Assembly (NCBI GenBank): GCA_945897805.1
Contig: CAMDFX010000006.1
Coordinates: 1-64,000 of the forward strand
Direction: 5' to 3'
Origin: Chryseobacterium gleum
GTDB taxonomy: Bacteria; Bacteroidota; Bacteroidia; Flavobacteriales_D; Crocinitomicaceae
Length of the DNA stretch: 64,000 bases
The notes under the pieces are model-generated. The model did not search any database and had not been told where the DNA came from. It saw only the letters and a list, made by a program, of their open reading frames with translations. The position numbers were made by a program, and so were the translations under genes. Positions 9,266 through 17,609 of this stretch are shown one piece after another; the first letter of the stretch is position 1, and every line of letters starts with the position of its first letter.

Positions 9266-10663
9266 ATGTTAGAAAGTAATGAGTCAAAAATAAAGCTAGC
9301 AAATACTATTCTAAAAATCAGTATTTTGTTCATCTTTGCTTATATCTTTTTACGAAGTATATTAGTCGGTTTTACGCACGATGAAAGTCTGTCGTACGCT
9401 ATTTTAATAGGGAATGAATCTCAACTTTTTACAGCGAACAATCATTGGTTGAACACCATCTTAATGAAATGTTGTTCGCTCATTTTGGGATATTCAGAAT
9501 GGTCTTTGAGACTTCCCAATGTACTTGCATTCTTGCTTTACGCTTATTCTATCATTAAAATACTTCAATTATCGAAATTGCATTATTTGACCATTTGGCT
9601 GGCGATTTTTGTCTTTTTTCTCAATCCTTTCATGTTGGATTTTTTCGCATTGGCTCGCGGTTACGGCTTGGGAATGGGTTTTCTGACATTTGCTTTTTAC
9701 CAAGGTTTTCGATTTTTTTACTTGGATCAAAAAACAAGTAACTTAGTTTTATTTCTCTCAAGTTCAATTGCTTGTATTTATGCCAATTACGCTTTTTTCA
9801 CTCCAATTTTGGCATTGCAAGTGAGTTTTTTCATGATTTTTTTGAATCTGCACAAAGTAAGTTGGAAAAAATTATTTCTTGCTTATTTCATCGAAATTTG
9901 TTTTTTAATTCCTGCGGTTCTTAATATTCGATACTTGAGTAAAATGAATGAACTGTATGCTGGAGGTGATAATGGTGTTTTTCAAGATACCCTAAAATCC
10001 ATTTTTCATTTTAGTTATGAAACAAATTGGTTTGATTTTACTTTTTGGGGAATGTACATTTTTACAGCAATTGCAATTTTTAGCTTTTTCAAATTAAAAT
10101 CAAATTCAGTCAAATTAATGTTTGTTTGGAGTCTAGTTCTAATTTTGATTCCAACTGTTTTACATTTTACCATTCAAATGGGATTTGCCAAAGATCGAGC
10201 GGCACAATATTGGATTTTGGTTGGTGGATTTATTGCTGTTTTTAATTTCAATGAGTTTATTCAATCTAAAGAAAATCAAATAATTAGATTTTTAAATATT
10301 TTCATCACTTCAGCTTTGTTAACTATAAATATAATTGTATTTATCAGTCATTTCAATTTACATCACAGCATCATTTGGAAGTCAGACGCTGATGTAAAAA
10401 CGGCTTTACAAACAATTGAAAGCTTGAACATAAAAAAAGGTTCTAAAACCTTAGGGATTTCCTGGACTTTAGAACCTTCTGTTAATTATTATCGAGAAAC
10501 CAAGTCGCTGTATTGGTTGAAACCAGTAAATCGAGATGGTATTTCAGGAGAATATGATTATTATTTGTTTTTCGATGGTGATTCGAAACAGTTAAAGAAA
10601 CTAAACACTATTAAAAAAGCGCGCTTTGTTGATTCTAACCTAAATTTAAGACAATCGAATTAA
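9266..10663 (+). CDS. Membrane glycosyltransferase-like protein (GT-C fold)
   Basis: This 465-residue polytopic protein has about ten membrane helices and a C-terminal soluble part. THDESLSY in the first periplasmic loop holds the acidic pair expected of GT-C enzymes such as ArnT/PMT. NNHWLN and SEWSLRLPN match the usual position of the HPPL and S-E-x-x-x-R-L-P motifs in GT39-like proteins, and the ARGYG segment follows. It therefore probably transfers a sugar from a polyprenyl-phosphate donor to a surface glycan or protein. It starts immediately after the acyltransferase stop, which suggests a two-gene unit that glycosylates and acylates the same surface polymer. That partnership is inference. 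Acceptor and donor are unknown. Confidence 0.75.
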   Translation: MLESNESKIKLANTILKISILFIFAYIFLRSILVGFTHDESLSYAILIGNESQLFTANNHWLNTILMKCCSLILGYSEWSLRLPNVLAFLLYAYSIIKILQLSKLHYLTIWLAIFVFFLNPFMLDFFALARGYGLGMGFLTFAFYQGFRFFYLDQKTSNLVLFLSSSIACIYANYAFFTPILALQVSFFMIFLNLHKVSWKKLFLAYFIEICFLIPAVLNIRYLSKMNELYAGGDNGVFQDTLKSIFHFSYETNWFDFTFWGMYIFTAIAIFSFFKLKSNSVKLMFVWSLVLILIPTVLHFTIQMGFAKDRAAQYWILVGGFIAVFNFNEFIQSKENQIIRFLNIFITSALLTINIIVFISHFNLHHSIIWKSDADVKTALQTIESLNIKKGSKTLGISWTLEPSVNYYRETKSLYWLKPVNRDGISGEYDYYLFFDGDSKQLKKLNTIKKARFVDSNLNLRQSN

Positions 10664-10667
10664 CGTT

Positions 10668-11192
10668 TTATTCAGCCGTTTCTGCTGGGGCTTCTGGTGT
10701 TTCGGTCGCTTCAAGAACTGGCGCAGGCGCTACAACTTCTTTCTTAGCGATTTTCACATCCACCGCATTCAAACCTTTCATTCCTTTTTCTGTTCTAAAA
10801 GTAACTTTATCACCTTCTTGAATTTGCTCTAAATGACCATTGATGTGAGAGAAAATGCTATCTTGAGAGTCTCTATCCTTGATAAAACCATATCCTTTCG
10901 AAGTGTCAAAAAATGTAACTGTTCCAAAACGATTTGGGTCTACTTCTTCTTCAGCGGCTCTTGTTGGCACACCAATTTCAATATCAGCAGCAACAATTTT
11001 TCTCTTTTTCAATGGATCTGGAGGAGTTGAAGAAAGATTACCATTTTCATCCACATAAGCAATCATATCATCGAAACTAGCGGTTCCACCATTGGCTTTG
11101 CGCTCTTCTTTGCGTTTGTCTTTTTCTTCTTTCTTCTTTTGTCGGATTTTTTCTTTTTCTTTCTTATTCCAGGTTTCTTGAGATTTCGCCAT
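10668..11192 (-). CDS. Cold-shock domain protein with basic N-terminal tail
   Basis: This is a putative RNA-binding protein of 174 residues. Residues 1-35 are almost entirely Lys/Glu/Arg (KKEKEKIRQKKKEEKDKRK), a charged helix seen in Bacteroidota members of this family. A cold-shock domain follows at about 87-150 with RNP1 KGYGFIK and RNP2 DSIFSHI, where the usual VFVH is replaced by IFSH. The C-terminus is an Ala/Pro/Glu-rich low-complexity tail. It probably acts as an RNA chaperone. It converges with the glycosyltransferase gene and is divergent from pheT. No clear promoter was found. The first ATG is used because the basic segment is contiguous with it. Confidence 0.9.
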   Translation of the reverse strand: MAKSQETWNKKEKEKIRQKKKEEKDKRKEERKANGGTASFDDMIAYVDENGNLSSTPPDPLKKRKIVAADIEIGVPTRAAEEEVDPNRFGTVTFFDTSKGYGFIKDRDSQDSIFSHINGHLEQIQEGDKVTFRTEKGMKGLNAVDVKIAKKEVVAPAPVLEATETPEAPAETAE

Positions 11193-11263
11193 GCTTGAAT
11201 TTGTTCCTTTAAATGATTAATTTGATAAGACATCAATTAATTCTGACGGAAAAAAACGGCTAA

Positions 11264-11271
11264 TATTTTTG
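11264..11271 (+). promoter_or_regulatory. Possible -7 element upstream of pheT
   Basis: TATTTTTG fits TAnnTTTG and would give a leader of about 160 bases before the pheT ATG. No good -33 element was seen, and AT-rich DNA makes chance matches likely. Confidence 0.3.
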
Positions 11272-11437
11272 CGCTGGAAAATGTCTTTTTACAAAGTTAC
11301 TAGAAATATCCGAGGAAAACTAAATTAATTGTGAATTATCAATTCTCCTGCATGACCGAATTCGCAATTAAAATTGTTAAATTCGCGTTTCTTTTAGAGA
11401 AAGGAATTTTCTCTTTGAATTTTGAAGACACAACAAC

Positions 11438-13870
11438 ATGAAAATAAGTTATAACTGGTTAAAACAATACGTTCAGACCGATCTTCCAGCCGAAGATTTG
11501 GGGAAAATCCTGACAGAAACAGGTTTGGAAGTGGACGGAATTGAAAAAGTTGAAAGTATCAAAGGTGGCTTGGAAGGCGTTTTTGTTGGCGAAGTGCTCA
11601 CTTGCGAAAAACATCCTGATGCTGATAAACTGAAAGTTACAACGGTTTCTGTTGGTGGCGAACCACTTCAAATTGTTTGTGGTGCGCCAAATGTTGCAGC
11701 AGGACAAAAAGTAATCGTTGCTACCGTTGGATGTACGCTCTATCCTACTCCAGAAGAGGCTTTTAAAATCAAACTTTCTAAAATCCGCGGTGTTGAATCG
11801 CAAGGAATGCTTTGCGCGGAAGATGAACTAGGTCTTGGACATTCGCACGATGGGATTTTAGTTTTAGATCCTTCTACTCCAGTTGGAATGCCCGCTGCTC
11901 AATATTTTGAATTGGAAGACGATTTTCAAATTGAAATCGGTTTGACGCCCAATCGCGCAGATGCCATGGGTCATATCGGTGTCGCTAGAGATTTAATCGC
12001 CTACTTGAATCTTCATGAAAATGCGAATCTTTCCTTGTATCTTCCCGAAGTTCATGAATTACAAAAAACAACTGATTCAGTAACTATAAAAGTTCAAATT
12101 GAAAATCCAGAATATTGTCCACGTTATGCTGGAATCAGTTTGGCCGGCGTTGAAGTGAAAGCTTCTCCTGCTTGGTTGCAAAAACGATTGAGAGCGGTTG
12201 GATTAAGTCCCATTAACAATGTTGTTGATTGCACCAATTACGTCATGCGCGAATTGGGAACGCCATTGCATGCTTTCGATGCGCAAAAATTGAACGGGAA
12301 AATTGTCGTTAAAAATGCAAAGACAGGCGATGTTTTCAAAACCTTGGATGGTGTTGAAAGAACATTAGATGAATCAAATCTAATGATTACCAATGGAAAT
12401 GAAAACCTAGCAATTGCGGGTGTTTTTGGTGGCTTGGATTCTGGAATTTCAGACTCAACAACCAATATTTTCATTGAATCAGCTTATTTCAATCCTGTTT
12501 CAGTTCGAAAAACTGCCAAATTTCATGGTTTGAATACCGATGCAAGTTTCCGATTTGAACGCGGTGTTGATCCAAATTTGACAATTTATGCTTTGCAAAG
12601 AGTGACGCAATTGATACAATCTCTTGCAGGTGGAGAAATTGCGATGGAAATGATCGATGTTTATCCAAATGTTATTAAAAATCAAATTGTTGAATTTAGC
12701 ATTGAAAGATGCAACCGTTTGATTGGTGCGGAAATATCCGCAGAAAAAATTGAAATTATTTTCTCAAATTTAGATATTAAAATCATTTCGAAATCAGCTG
12801 ATTGTTGGAAATTAGAGATTCCGGCTTACCGTGTAGATGTTTTTCGTGAAGTGGATGTAATTGAGGAAGTATTGAGAATTTATGGTTTCAATAAGGTCCC
12901 TTTGCCAGAAAAATTGAATACGACATTGACTTTGAGTTCAAAACCTGATTTGGAGAAAATTCAAGCTTCCTTGAGCGATTTTTTGGTTGGTCTAGGATTC
13001 AGCGAAATGATGAATAATTCATTGACAAGCTCAACTTATGTAGAAAAATTGGGTGGCGAAACGTTGAAAGCAGAAAATAATGTTGCCATGCTCAATCCTT
13101 TGAGTAGTGAATTAGATGTGATGCGACAATCTTTGATTTTTAGCTCCTTAGAAGTTGTTGCACACAATCAAAATAGACAAAATCCAGATTTGAAATTGTT
13201 TGAATTTGGCAAAATTTACCGCAAAACAGCAAACGGTTATTTTGAAAACAAACGTTTGATCTTGGTTTTGACAGGAAATAAATCCATAGAACAATGGAAT
13301 TCCTCCAAAGAAAAAACAAATTTCTACACCTTGAAAGGAATGGTGAAATCTCTGCTTTCTCGCATGGGACTAAATTCTTTTTTAGCTGAAAAAGCATTAG
13401 AAAACAGCGTATTGACCGACGGTATCTCAATGAATGTTTTAAAACAAGGAATTGGTGAATTGGGTTGGATTTCGTCAGCAACTAAAAAACATTTTGGAAT
13501 CAAACAAGATGTTTTCATTGCTGATTTCGATTGGGATGCTTTGACTCAATCATTGAAATTGGTCAAAAATATCTACAAAGAAATTCCAAAAACTTTCGAA
13601 GTGCGAAGAGATTATTCTTTGTTGTTAGACAAACAAATTACTTTTAGTGCAATTGAACAAGCTGCAAAATCTTGTGACAAAAAAATATTGAAAACCGTTG
13701 GATTGTTTGATGTTTATGAAGGTAAAAATTTAGACGAAGGCAAAAAATCGTATGCGGTTTCCTTTCATTTTCAGGACGCTGAGCAAACATTGAAAGACGA
13801 GCAAGTGGATGCAGTGATGCAAAAAATCAGAACAGAATTAGAAAGTAAATTGGGTGCTGAATTGAGATAA
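11438..13870 (+). CDS. pheT: Phenylalanine--tRNA ligase beta subunit
   Basis: This is the large subunit of the (alpha-beta)2 synthetase that charges tRNA-Phe and edits Tyr-tRNA-Phe. At 810 residues it has the standard length. Domain order is intact: MKISYNWLKQYV start, tRNA-binding OB fold (about 40-150, with HPDADKLKV), B3/B4 editing domain (about 215-400, with NNVVDCTNYVM and LHAFDA), B5 (about 405-480, with EEVLRIYGFNKVP), the catalytic-like core and a C-terminal ferredoxin-fold anticodon-binding domain (about 715-810). pheS is not in the window. bioD begins three bases after the stop and is presumably co-transcribed. Confidence 0.98.
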   Translation: MKISYNWLKQYVQTDLPAEDLGKILTETGLEVDGIEKVESIKGGLEGVFVGEVLTCEKHPDADKLKVTTVSVGGEPLQIVCGAPNVAAGQKVIVATVGCTLYPTPEEAFKIKLSKIRGVESQGMLCAEDELGLGHSHDGILVLDPSTPVGMPAAQYFELEDDFQIEIGLTPNRADAMGHIGVARDLIAYLNLHENANLSLYLPEVHELQKTTDSVTIKVQIENPEYCPRYAGISLAGVEVKASPAWLQKRLRAVGLSPINNVVDCTNYVMRELGTPLHAFDAQKLNGKIVVKNAKTGDVFKTLDGVERTLDESNLMITNGNENLAIAGVFGGLDSGISDSTTNIFIESAYFNPVSVRKTAKFHGLNTDASFRFERGVDPNLTIYALQRVTQLIQSLAGGEIAMEMIDVYPNVIKNQIVEFSIERCNRLIGAEISAEKIEIIFSNLDIKIISKSADCWKLEIPAYRVDVFREVDVIEEVLRIYGFNKVPLPEKLNTTLTLSSKPDLEKIQASLSDFLVGLGFSEMMNNSLTSSTYVEKLGGETLKAENNVAMLNPLSSELDVMRQSLIFSSLEVVAHNQNRQNPDLKLFEFGKIYRKTANGYFENKRLILVLTGNKSIEQWNSSKEKTNFYTLKGMVKSLLSRMGLNSFLAEKALENSVLTDGISMNVLKQGIGELGWISSATKKHFGIKQDVFIADFDWDALTQSLKLVKNIYKEIPKTFEVRRDYSLLLDKQITFSAIEQAAKSCDKKILKTVGLFDVYEGKNLDEGKKSYAVSFHFQDAEQTLKDEQVDAVMQKIRTELESKLGAELR

Positions 13871-13873
13871 ATC

Positions 13874-14494
13874 ATGAACAAAAAATCATATTTCGTCACA
13901 GGAATCGGAACTGATGTTGGCAAAACTGTTGTCAGTGCGATACTTTCAGAAGCTTTATTAGCAACCTATTGGAAACCAGTACAAGCAGGAGATCTAGATT
14001 TTTCTGATACATTAAAAATCAAAACTTACTGTTCAGAAAAAGTGAGTTTTCTGCAAGAAAAATACCGTTTAAACACGCCTGCTTCACCCCATTATGCAGC
14101 CAAATTAGATGGAATAGAAATTCAACTTTCAGACTTTGAATTACCAAAAGTTGATGGAAATCTGCTTGTTGAAGGTGCAGGCGGTTTGTTGGTTCCAATA
14201 AACGAAAAAGGATTGTTGTACATCGATTTAATTCAACATTTCAATCTGCCAATTATTCTCGTTTCACGACACTATTTAGGAAGTATCAATCACACGCTTC
14301 TTTCTTTGGAAGCATTGAAAAATAGAAATCTCCAAGTCGAAATCATCGTTTTCGTGGGCGACGAAAATCCAGCAACAGAAAGTATTATTCTAAGTCATTA
14401 TCAAATTCAAAAAGTAATTCATATTCCTCTCTCAGTTGAAGTTAATGGTGAATTTGTCAGAAATCAAGCGAAGATTATCCAGAATCAATTTTAA
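13874..14494 (+). CDS. bioD: Dethiobiotin synthetase
   Basis: This ATP-dependent enzyme closes the ureido ring of dethiobiotin from 7,8-diaminopelargonate and CO2, the penultimate step of biotin synthesis. At 206 residues it is slightly short for the family. The P-loop variant GIGTDVGKTVVS (about 10-21) is diagnostic, the substrate-binding WKPVQAG follows at about 34, and VEGAGGLLVP (about 97-106) is the second conserved motif. It lies three bases after pheT and has no other biotin genes near it, so it is an orphan of the pathway here. A bidirectional terminator follows. Confidence 0.95.
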   Translation: MNKKSYFVTGIGTDVGKTVVSAILSEALLATYWKPVQAGDLDFSDTLKIKTYCSEKVSFLQEKYRLNTPASPHYAAKLDGIEIQLSDFELPKVDGNLLVEGAGGLLVPINEKGLLYIDLIQHFNLPIILVSRHYLGSINHTLLSLEALKNRNLQVEIIVFVGDENPATESIILSHYQIQKVIHIPLSVEVNGEFVRNQAKIIQNQF

Positions 14495-14505
14495 GCTAAC
14501 ATAAA

Positions 14506-14535
14506 AAAACGCACTCCAAATATGAAGTGCGTTTT
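14506..14535. terminator. Bidirectional terminator between bioD and fumarase
   Basis: AAAACGCACT (14506-14515) and AGTGCGTTTT (14526-14535) form a perfect 10-bp stem. The flanking A- and T-tracts serve both the plus-strand bioD and the minus-strand fumarase transcripts. Confidence 0.85.
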
Positions 14536-14554
14536 AAAAGCAATATATCTGTTA

Positions 14555-16159
14555 CTATAAATTCTCAAAGAAGTCGTTTCCTTTGTCATCCGTAATAATG
14601 AACGCTGGGAAATTTTTAATCGTAATTTTTCTAACTGCTTCCATTCCCATTTCTTCAAAATCTAATACTTCCACTGAAGTGATATTTTCTTTCGCAAGAA
14701 TGGCTGCTGGTCCACCAATGGATCCTAAATAGAATCCGCCATATTTGGCGCAAGCGTTGGTTACATCTTTCGAACGATTTCCTTTCGCGAGCATAATCAT
14801 ACTTCCTCCCAAACTTTGGAATTGATCGACATAAGAATCCATTCTTCCTGCTGTCGTTGGTCCAAAACTTCCTGACGGCATTCCTTCTGGCGTTTTGGCT
14901 GGTCCGGCGTAGTAAATTGGATGATTTTTGAAATATTCTGGCATCGGCGATCCTCTGTCAATGATTTCTTGGATTTTTGCGTGCGCCATGTCTCTGGCAA
15001 CAATCAAGGTTCCATTCAATTTTAAACGCGTTTTGATTGGATATTTCGACAATTCAGCTAACACTTCAGCCATTGGTCGATCCAAATCTATTTCTACTGC
15101 TGGCTCCAAATGAGGTGGAATTTCTGGCAACAATCTACGAGGATTTTTCTCCAACGCTTCAATGAATAATCCTTCTTTGCTGATTTTCGCTTTGATATTT
15201 CTGTCAGCAGAACAAGAAACGCCCAATCCAACCGGACAAGATGCTGCGTGACGAGGTAAACGAATCACGCGGACATCATGCGTAAAATATTTCCCGCCAA
15301 ATTGCGCACCAATCAAACTTTCTTGACAAATCAGATGAACGCGTTTCTCCCATTCCAAATCACGAAAAGCTTGACCTCCCATATTTCCCTCTGTAGGCAG
15401 ATTATCGAAATAGCCAGCAGAAGCTTTTTTAACAACAGCTAAATTCGCTTCAGCAGAAGTTCCACCAATCACAAATGCCAGGTGATAAGGCGGACAAGCG
15501 GAAGTTCCCAAATCTTTGATTTTTTCTTTGACAAATTGTTCCAAAGAAGCATCATTCAACAAAGATTTCGTTTTTTGGTATAAAAAAGTTTTGTTCGCTG
15601 AACCTCCGCCCTTTGCAAGGAATAAAAATTCATAAGTCATCCCTTTTTTTGCATAAATATCAATTTGTGCAGGCAAATTTGTTCCAGAATTTTTCTCTTC
15701 AAACATATTCAAAGCTACTACCTGAGAATACCTCAAATTTCGGTCCTGATAAGTATTGAAAATTCCTTTCGAAAGTGCAACAGCATCATCAGCACCAGTG
15801 TACACATCCTCCCCTTTTTTGGCCACAACAATCGCTGTTCCAGTATCTTGACAAGAGGGCAATTGACCTTCAGCAGCAATCACTGCATTTTGAAGTAAAT
15901 TGTAAGCAACAAAACGATCGTTATCTGTCGCTTCAGGATCATTCAAAATGGCTTTTAACTTTTCCAAATGTGAAGTTCGCAAGTAAAAAGAAACGTCTGC
16001 TAAAGCAGCTTCTGCCAACACTTCAATTCCCTTGGGATCAATGTGCAGAACTTCTCTGTCTCCATATTTTTCAACTTTCACATATTCAGATGAAATGTGC
16101 GTATATTCCGTATCGTCTTTTAAAATTGGATAAGGATCTTGGTAAAAAAAATCTGCCAT
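14555..16159 (-). CDS. fumA: Class I fumarate hydratase (iron-sulfur)
   Basis: This enzyme interconverts fumarate and malate in the TCA cycle using an oxygen-sensitive [4Fe-4S] cluster. At 534 residues it matches the fused single-chain FumA/FumB form, with both N-terminal (cluster) and C-terminal (beta-type) domains. Candidate cluster cysteines are in [10 protein letters not shown] (about 105), [10 protein letters not shown] (about 225) and the [14 protein letters not shown] segment. [17 protein letters not shown] in the C-terminal part is the family signature. The first ATG gives the usual MADFFYQDP-type start. It stands alone between bioD and the tRNA-Lys region. The exact FumA versus FumB label is not meaningful outside enterics. 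Confidence 0.95.
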   Translation of the reverse strand: MADFFYQDPYPILKDDTEYTHISSEYVKVEKYGDREVLHIDPKGIEVLAEAALADVSFYLRTSHLEKLKAILNDPEATDNDRFVAYNLLQNAVIAAEGQLPSCQDTGTAIVVAKKGEDVYTGADDAVALSKGIFNTYQDRNLRYSQVVALNMFEEKNSGTNLPAQIDIYAKKGMTYEFLFLAKGGGSANKTFLYQKTKSLLNDASLEQFVKEKIKDLGTSACPPYHLAFVIGGTSAEANLAVVKKASAGYFDNLPTEGNMGGQAFRDLEWEKRVHLICQESLIGAQFGGKYFTHDVRVIRLPRHAASCPVGLGVSCSADRNIKAKISKEGLFIEALEKNPRRLLPEIPPHLEPAVEIDLDRPMAEVLAELSKYPIKTRLKLNGTLIVARDMAHAKIQEIIDRGSPMPEYFKNHPIYYAGPAKTPEGMPSGSFGPTTAGRMDSYVDQFQSLGGSMIMLAKGNRSKDVTNACAKYGGFYLGSIGGPAAILAKENITSVEVLDFEEMGMEAVRKITIKNFPAFIITDDKGNDFFENL

Positions 16160-16484
16160 TTTAGTGTGTTTATTTTGATTACGAAGTTAGTAAATTCTTA
16201 GGTTCAAATTTTAAAAGAATTAATATTTTGGCTAAGATTATGATTGAAAACCTAAAATTAGACTAATTTTTATAATTGAAGTAAGCATGCTTTTGAAGAT
16301 CTCAGAATTCATTTAAAAAGCCATATTAAATGGTAAGAATTTTACAGGAAATATAACTTCCCTTATTTATTTCTTAATATGTTGTTAATAATTATAAAAC
16401 AAAGAAAATCAGTTAGAAAACATTTTTGCAACTTACGATTTAACTTTAATCTATCTATTTTTTTAAAAAAGTCTTGAAAAGCAC
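16160..16484. other. AT-rich intergenic region, no gene seen
   Basis: About 325 bases between the start of fumarase and the tRNA-Lys promoter. It holds no reading frame with family features. A weak minus-strand TAACTTCG (16182-16189) could be the fumarase -7 box, but it departs from the consensus by one base and has no well-spaced -33 partner. Confidence 0.5.
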
Positions 16485-16514
16485 TTGTAGATTAAAAATA
16501 AGTGCATATCTTTG
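16485..16514 (+). promoter_or_regulatory. Promoter of tRNA-Lys
   Basis: TTG (16485-16487), 19 bases, then TATCTTTG (16507-16514). This is the full Bacteroidota -33/-7 arrangement (TTTG, 19-21 bases, TAnnTTTG), the cleanest promoter in the window. Transcription should begin near 16521, about 36 bases before the mature tRNA. Confidence 0.8.
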
Positions 16515-16556
16515 CACCCGTCTAAGGATAAAGCGATATTCAAAAATAGACAGCAA

Positions 16557-16629
16557 GATCCGGTAGCTCAGCTGGTAGAGCACCTCACTTTTAATGAGGT
16601 GGTCCTGGGTTCGAATCCCAGCCGGATCA
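16557..16629 (+). tRNA. tRNA-Lys (anticodon UUU)
   Basis: This is a complete 73-base cloverleaf. The acceptor stem GATCCGG pairs with CCGGATC, and the D arm contains AGCTCAGCTGGTAGAGC. The anticodon stem CCTCA/TGAGG encloses the loop CTTTTAA, giving anticodon TTT. The T arm is CTGGGTTCGAATCCCAG, and discriminator A is at 16629. CCA is not encoded. It has its own promoter and terminator. Confidence 0.98.
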
Positions 16630-16634
16630 CAAAA

Positions 16635-16677
16635 AAAAAATCCTCTCATTCAAAAAGATCGAGAGGATTTTTTGTTT
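16635..16677 (+). terminator. Terminator after tRNA-Lys
   Basis: TCCTCTC (16641-16647) pairs with GAGAGGA (16661-16667), extended by the flanking A and T tracts, and ends in a T-rich run. Confidence 0.8.
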
Positions 16678-16738
16678 TTAATCAAAATTAAATTCGTCAT
16701 AATTTTCATTCACTTTCTCAATCCTATTCTGCTTAGGT

Positions 16739-17401
16739 TCACTCCCACTTTCCCCAAAATTCAGCCTTTTCCGCCCTCAACAAATGTTTCGTCCTCAAAA
16801 ATGGATGCACAAATTCTAACGATTCTGCATGTAAAAAAAGATGGTCGTTTTGAAATTCGGTGATGAACATGTGGTTGTGGTGTCGATTGCCGTGTTTGGG
16901 ATCGCCAATAATTGGATGACTAATTTTGTTGGCGTGAATCCTCAATTGGTGCATTCGGCCCGTTTTGGGCGTAAATTCAACGAGCGAATAACGAGAACTG
17001 GAATATGGCTCGACGGGAATATCGAGTGCAAAATGTTTCAAACAGCGAAAATGAGTCAATGCTTCTTTGTAATTCCCACGTTCATTTTTAACGGGAGAAT
17101 CGATGGTTCCACTTTCAATGATGTGACCGCGCAGCAGGGCGTGATAAACTTTTTGCACTTCGTTTTGCACCATCATTTTTTGAAAAGGCGCGACATATTC
17201 TTTGCTTTTGGCCAACATCAATACGCCCGATGTTTTGCGGTCTAAACGGTGAATAGGAAAAACATTGTAACCATTTGCTTTCAATATTTCCATCAAAGAT
17301 TCCTCTTCAATGTTGCGCGCATAATGTGAATGATGCACCAATAAATTATTTGGTTTATTTATGCAAAGGTAATAGTCGTCTTCAAAGATGATTGGGAGCA
17401 T
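16739..17401 (-). CDS. RluA-family pseudouridine synthase, TruC-like
   Basis: This enzyme isomerises a uridine in RNA. Length (220 residues), the lack of an S4 domain and the N-terminus directly entering the catalytic core (DDYYLCINKPNNLLVHHS) resemble TruC, which modifies U65 of tRNAs. The catalytic aspartate is Asp54 in HRLDRKTSG. GRMHQLRIHANKISHPIIGD is the second family motif. Its 5' end overlaps a short broken frame with DUF1016 similarity. It runs towards the tRNA-Lys terminator. The exact target RNA is inferred only from size and architecture. Confidence 0.9.
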   Translation of the reverse strand: MLPIIFEDDYYLCINKPNNLLVHHSHYARNIEEESLMEILKANGYNVFPIHRLDRKTSGVLMLAKSKEYVAPFQKMMVQNEVQKVYHALLRGHIIESGTIDSPVKNERGNYKEALTHFRCLKHFALDIPVEPYSSSRYSLVEFTPKTGRMHQLRIHANKISHPIIGDPKHGNRHHNHMFITEFQNDHLFLHAESLEFVHPFLRTKHLLRAEKAEFWGKWE

Positions 17402-17562
17402 TTTTTGGTGTTTAATTTGTTCTCTACTCTAGAAAGTAGTGGATATTGGGTCCAATTTAGTTGCACGCGATGAAAATCGACTGAACGAATTGCTTTTCCC
17501 CTCGCTTCTTCTATTAAATCAATAATTCTATTTGGCAATTCTTTGTTGTCAATTTCTAGCAT
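17359..17562 (-). pseudogene. Truncated DUF1016 (YhcG-type nuclease) N-terminal remnant
   Basis: This is a 67-codon minus-strand frame. Its first 34 residues (IIDLIEEARGKAIRSVDF, then HRVQLNW) look like the start of the DUF1016 N-terminal domain, the module found with PD-(D/E)XK nucleases such as YhcG/PDDEXK_1. The family normally continues from the conserved Y/N-W into a W-x-I-G-x-x-I motif and 300 further residues. Here the frame departs from the family after LNW and stops inside the next gene. It seems to be the 5' stub of a deleted gene. Similarity is from memory and short, so chance resemblance is possible. Confidence 0.5.
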
Positions 17563-17609
17563 TTCGGATCAATTTATTGAATTAGTATTTTTAATATTCA
17601 TTTAAAAAA

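Noticed and set aside
15775-16164. 129-codon frame opposite fumarase
   Set aside because: Antisense to a strongly conserved gene, with low-complexity Gln/His-rich product; a shadow frame.
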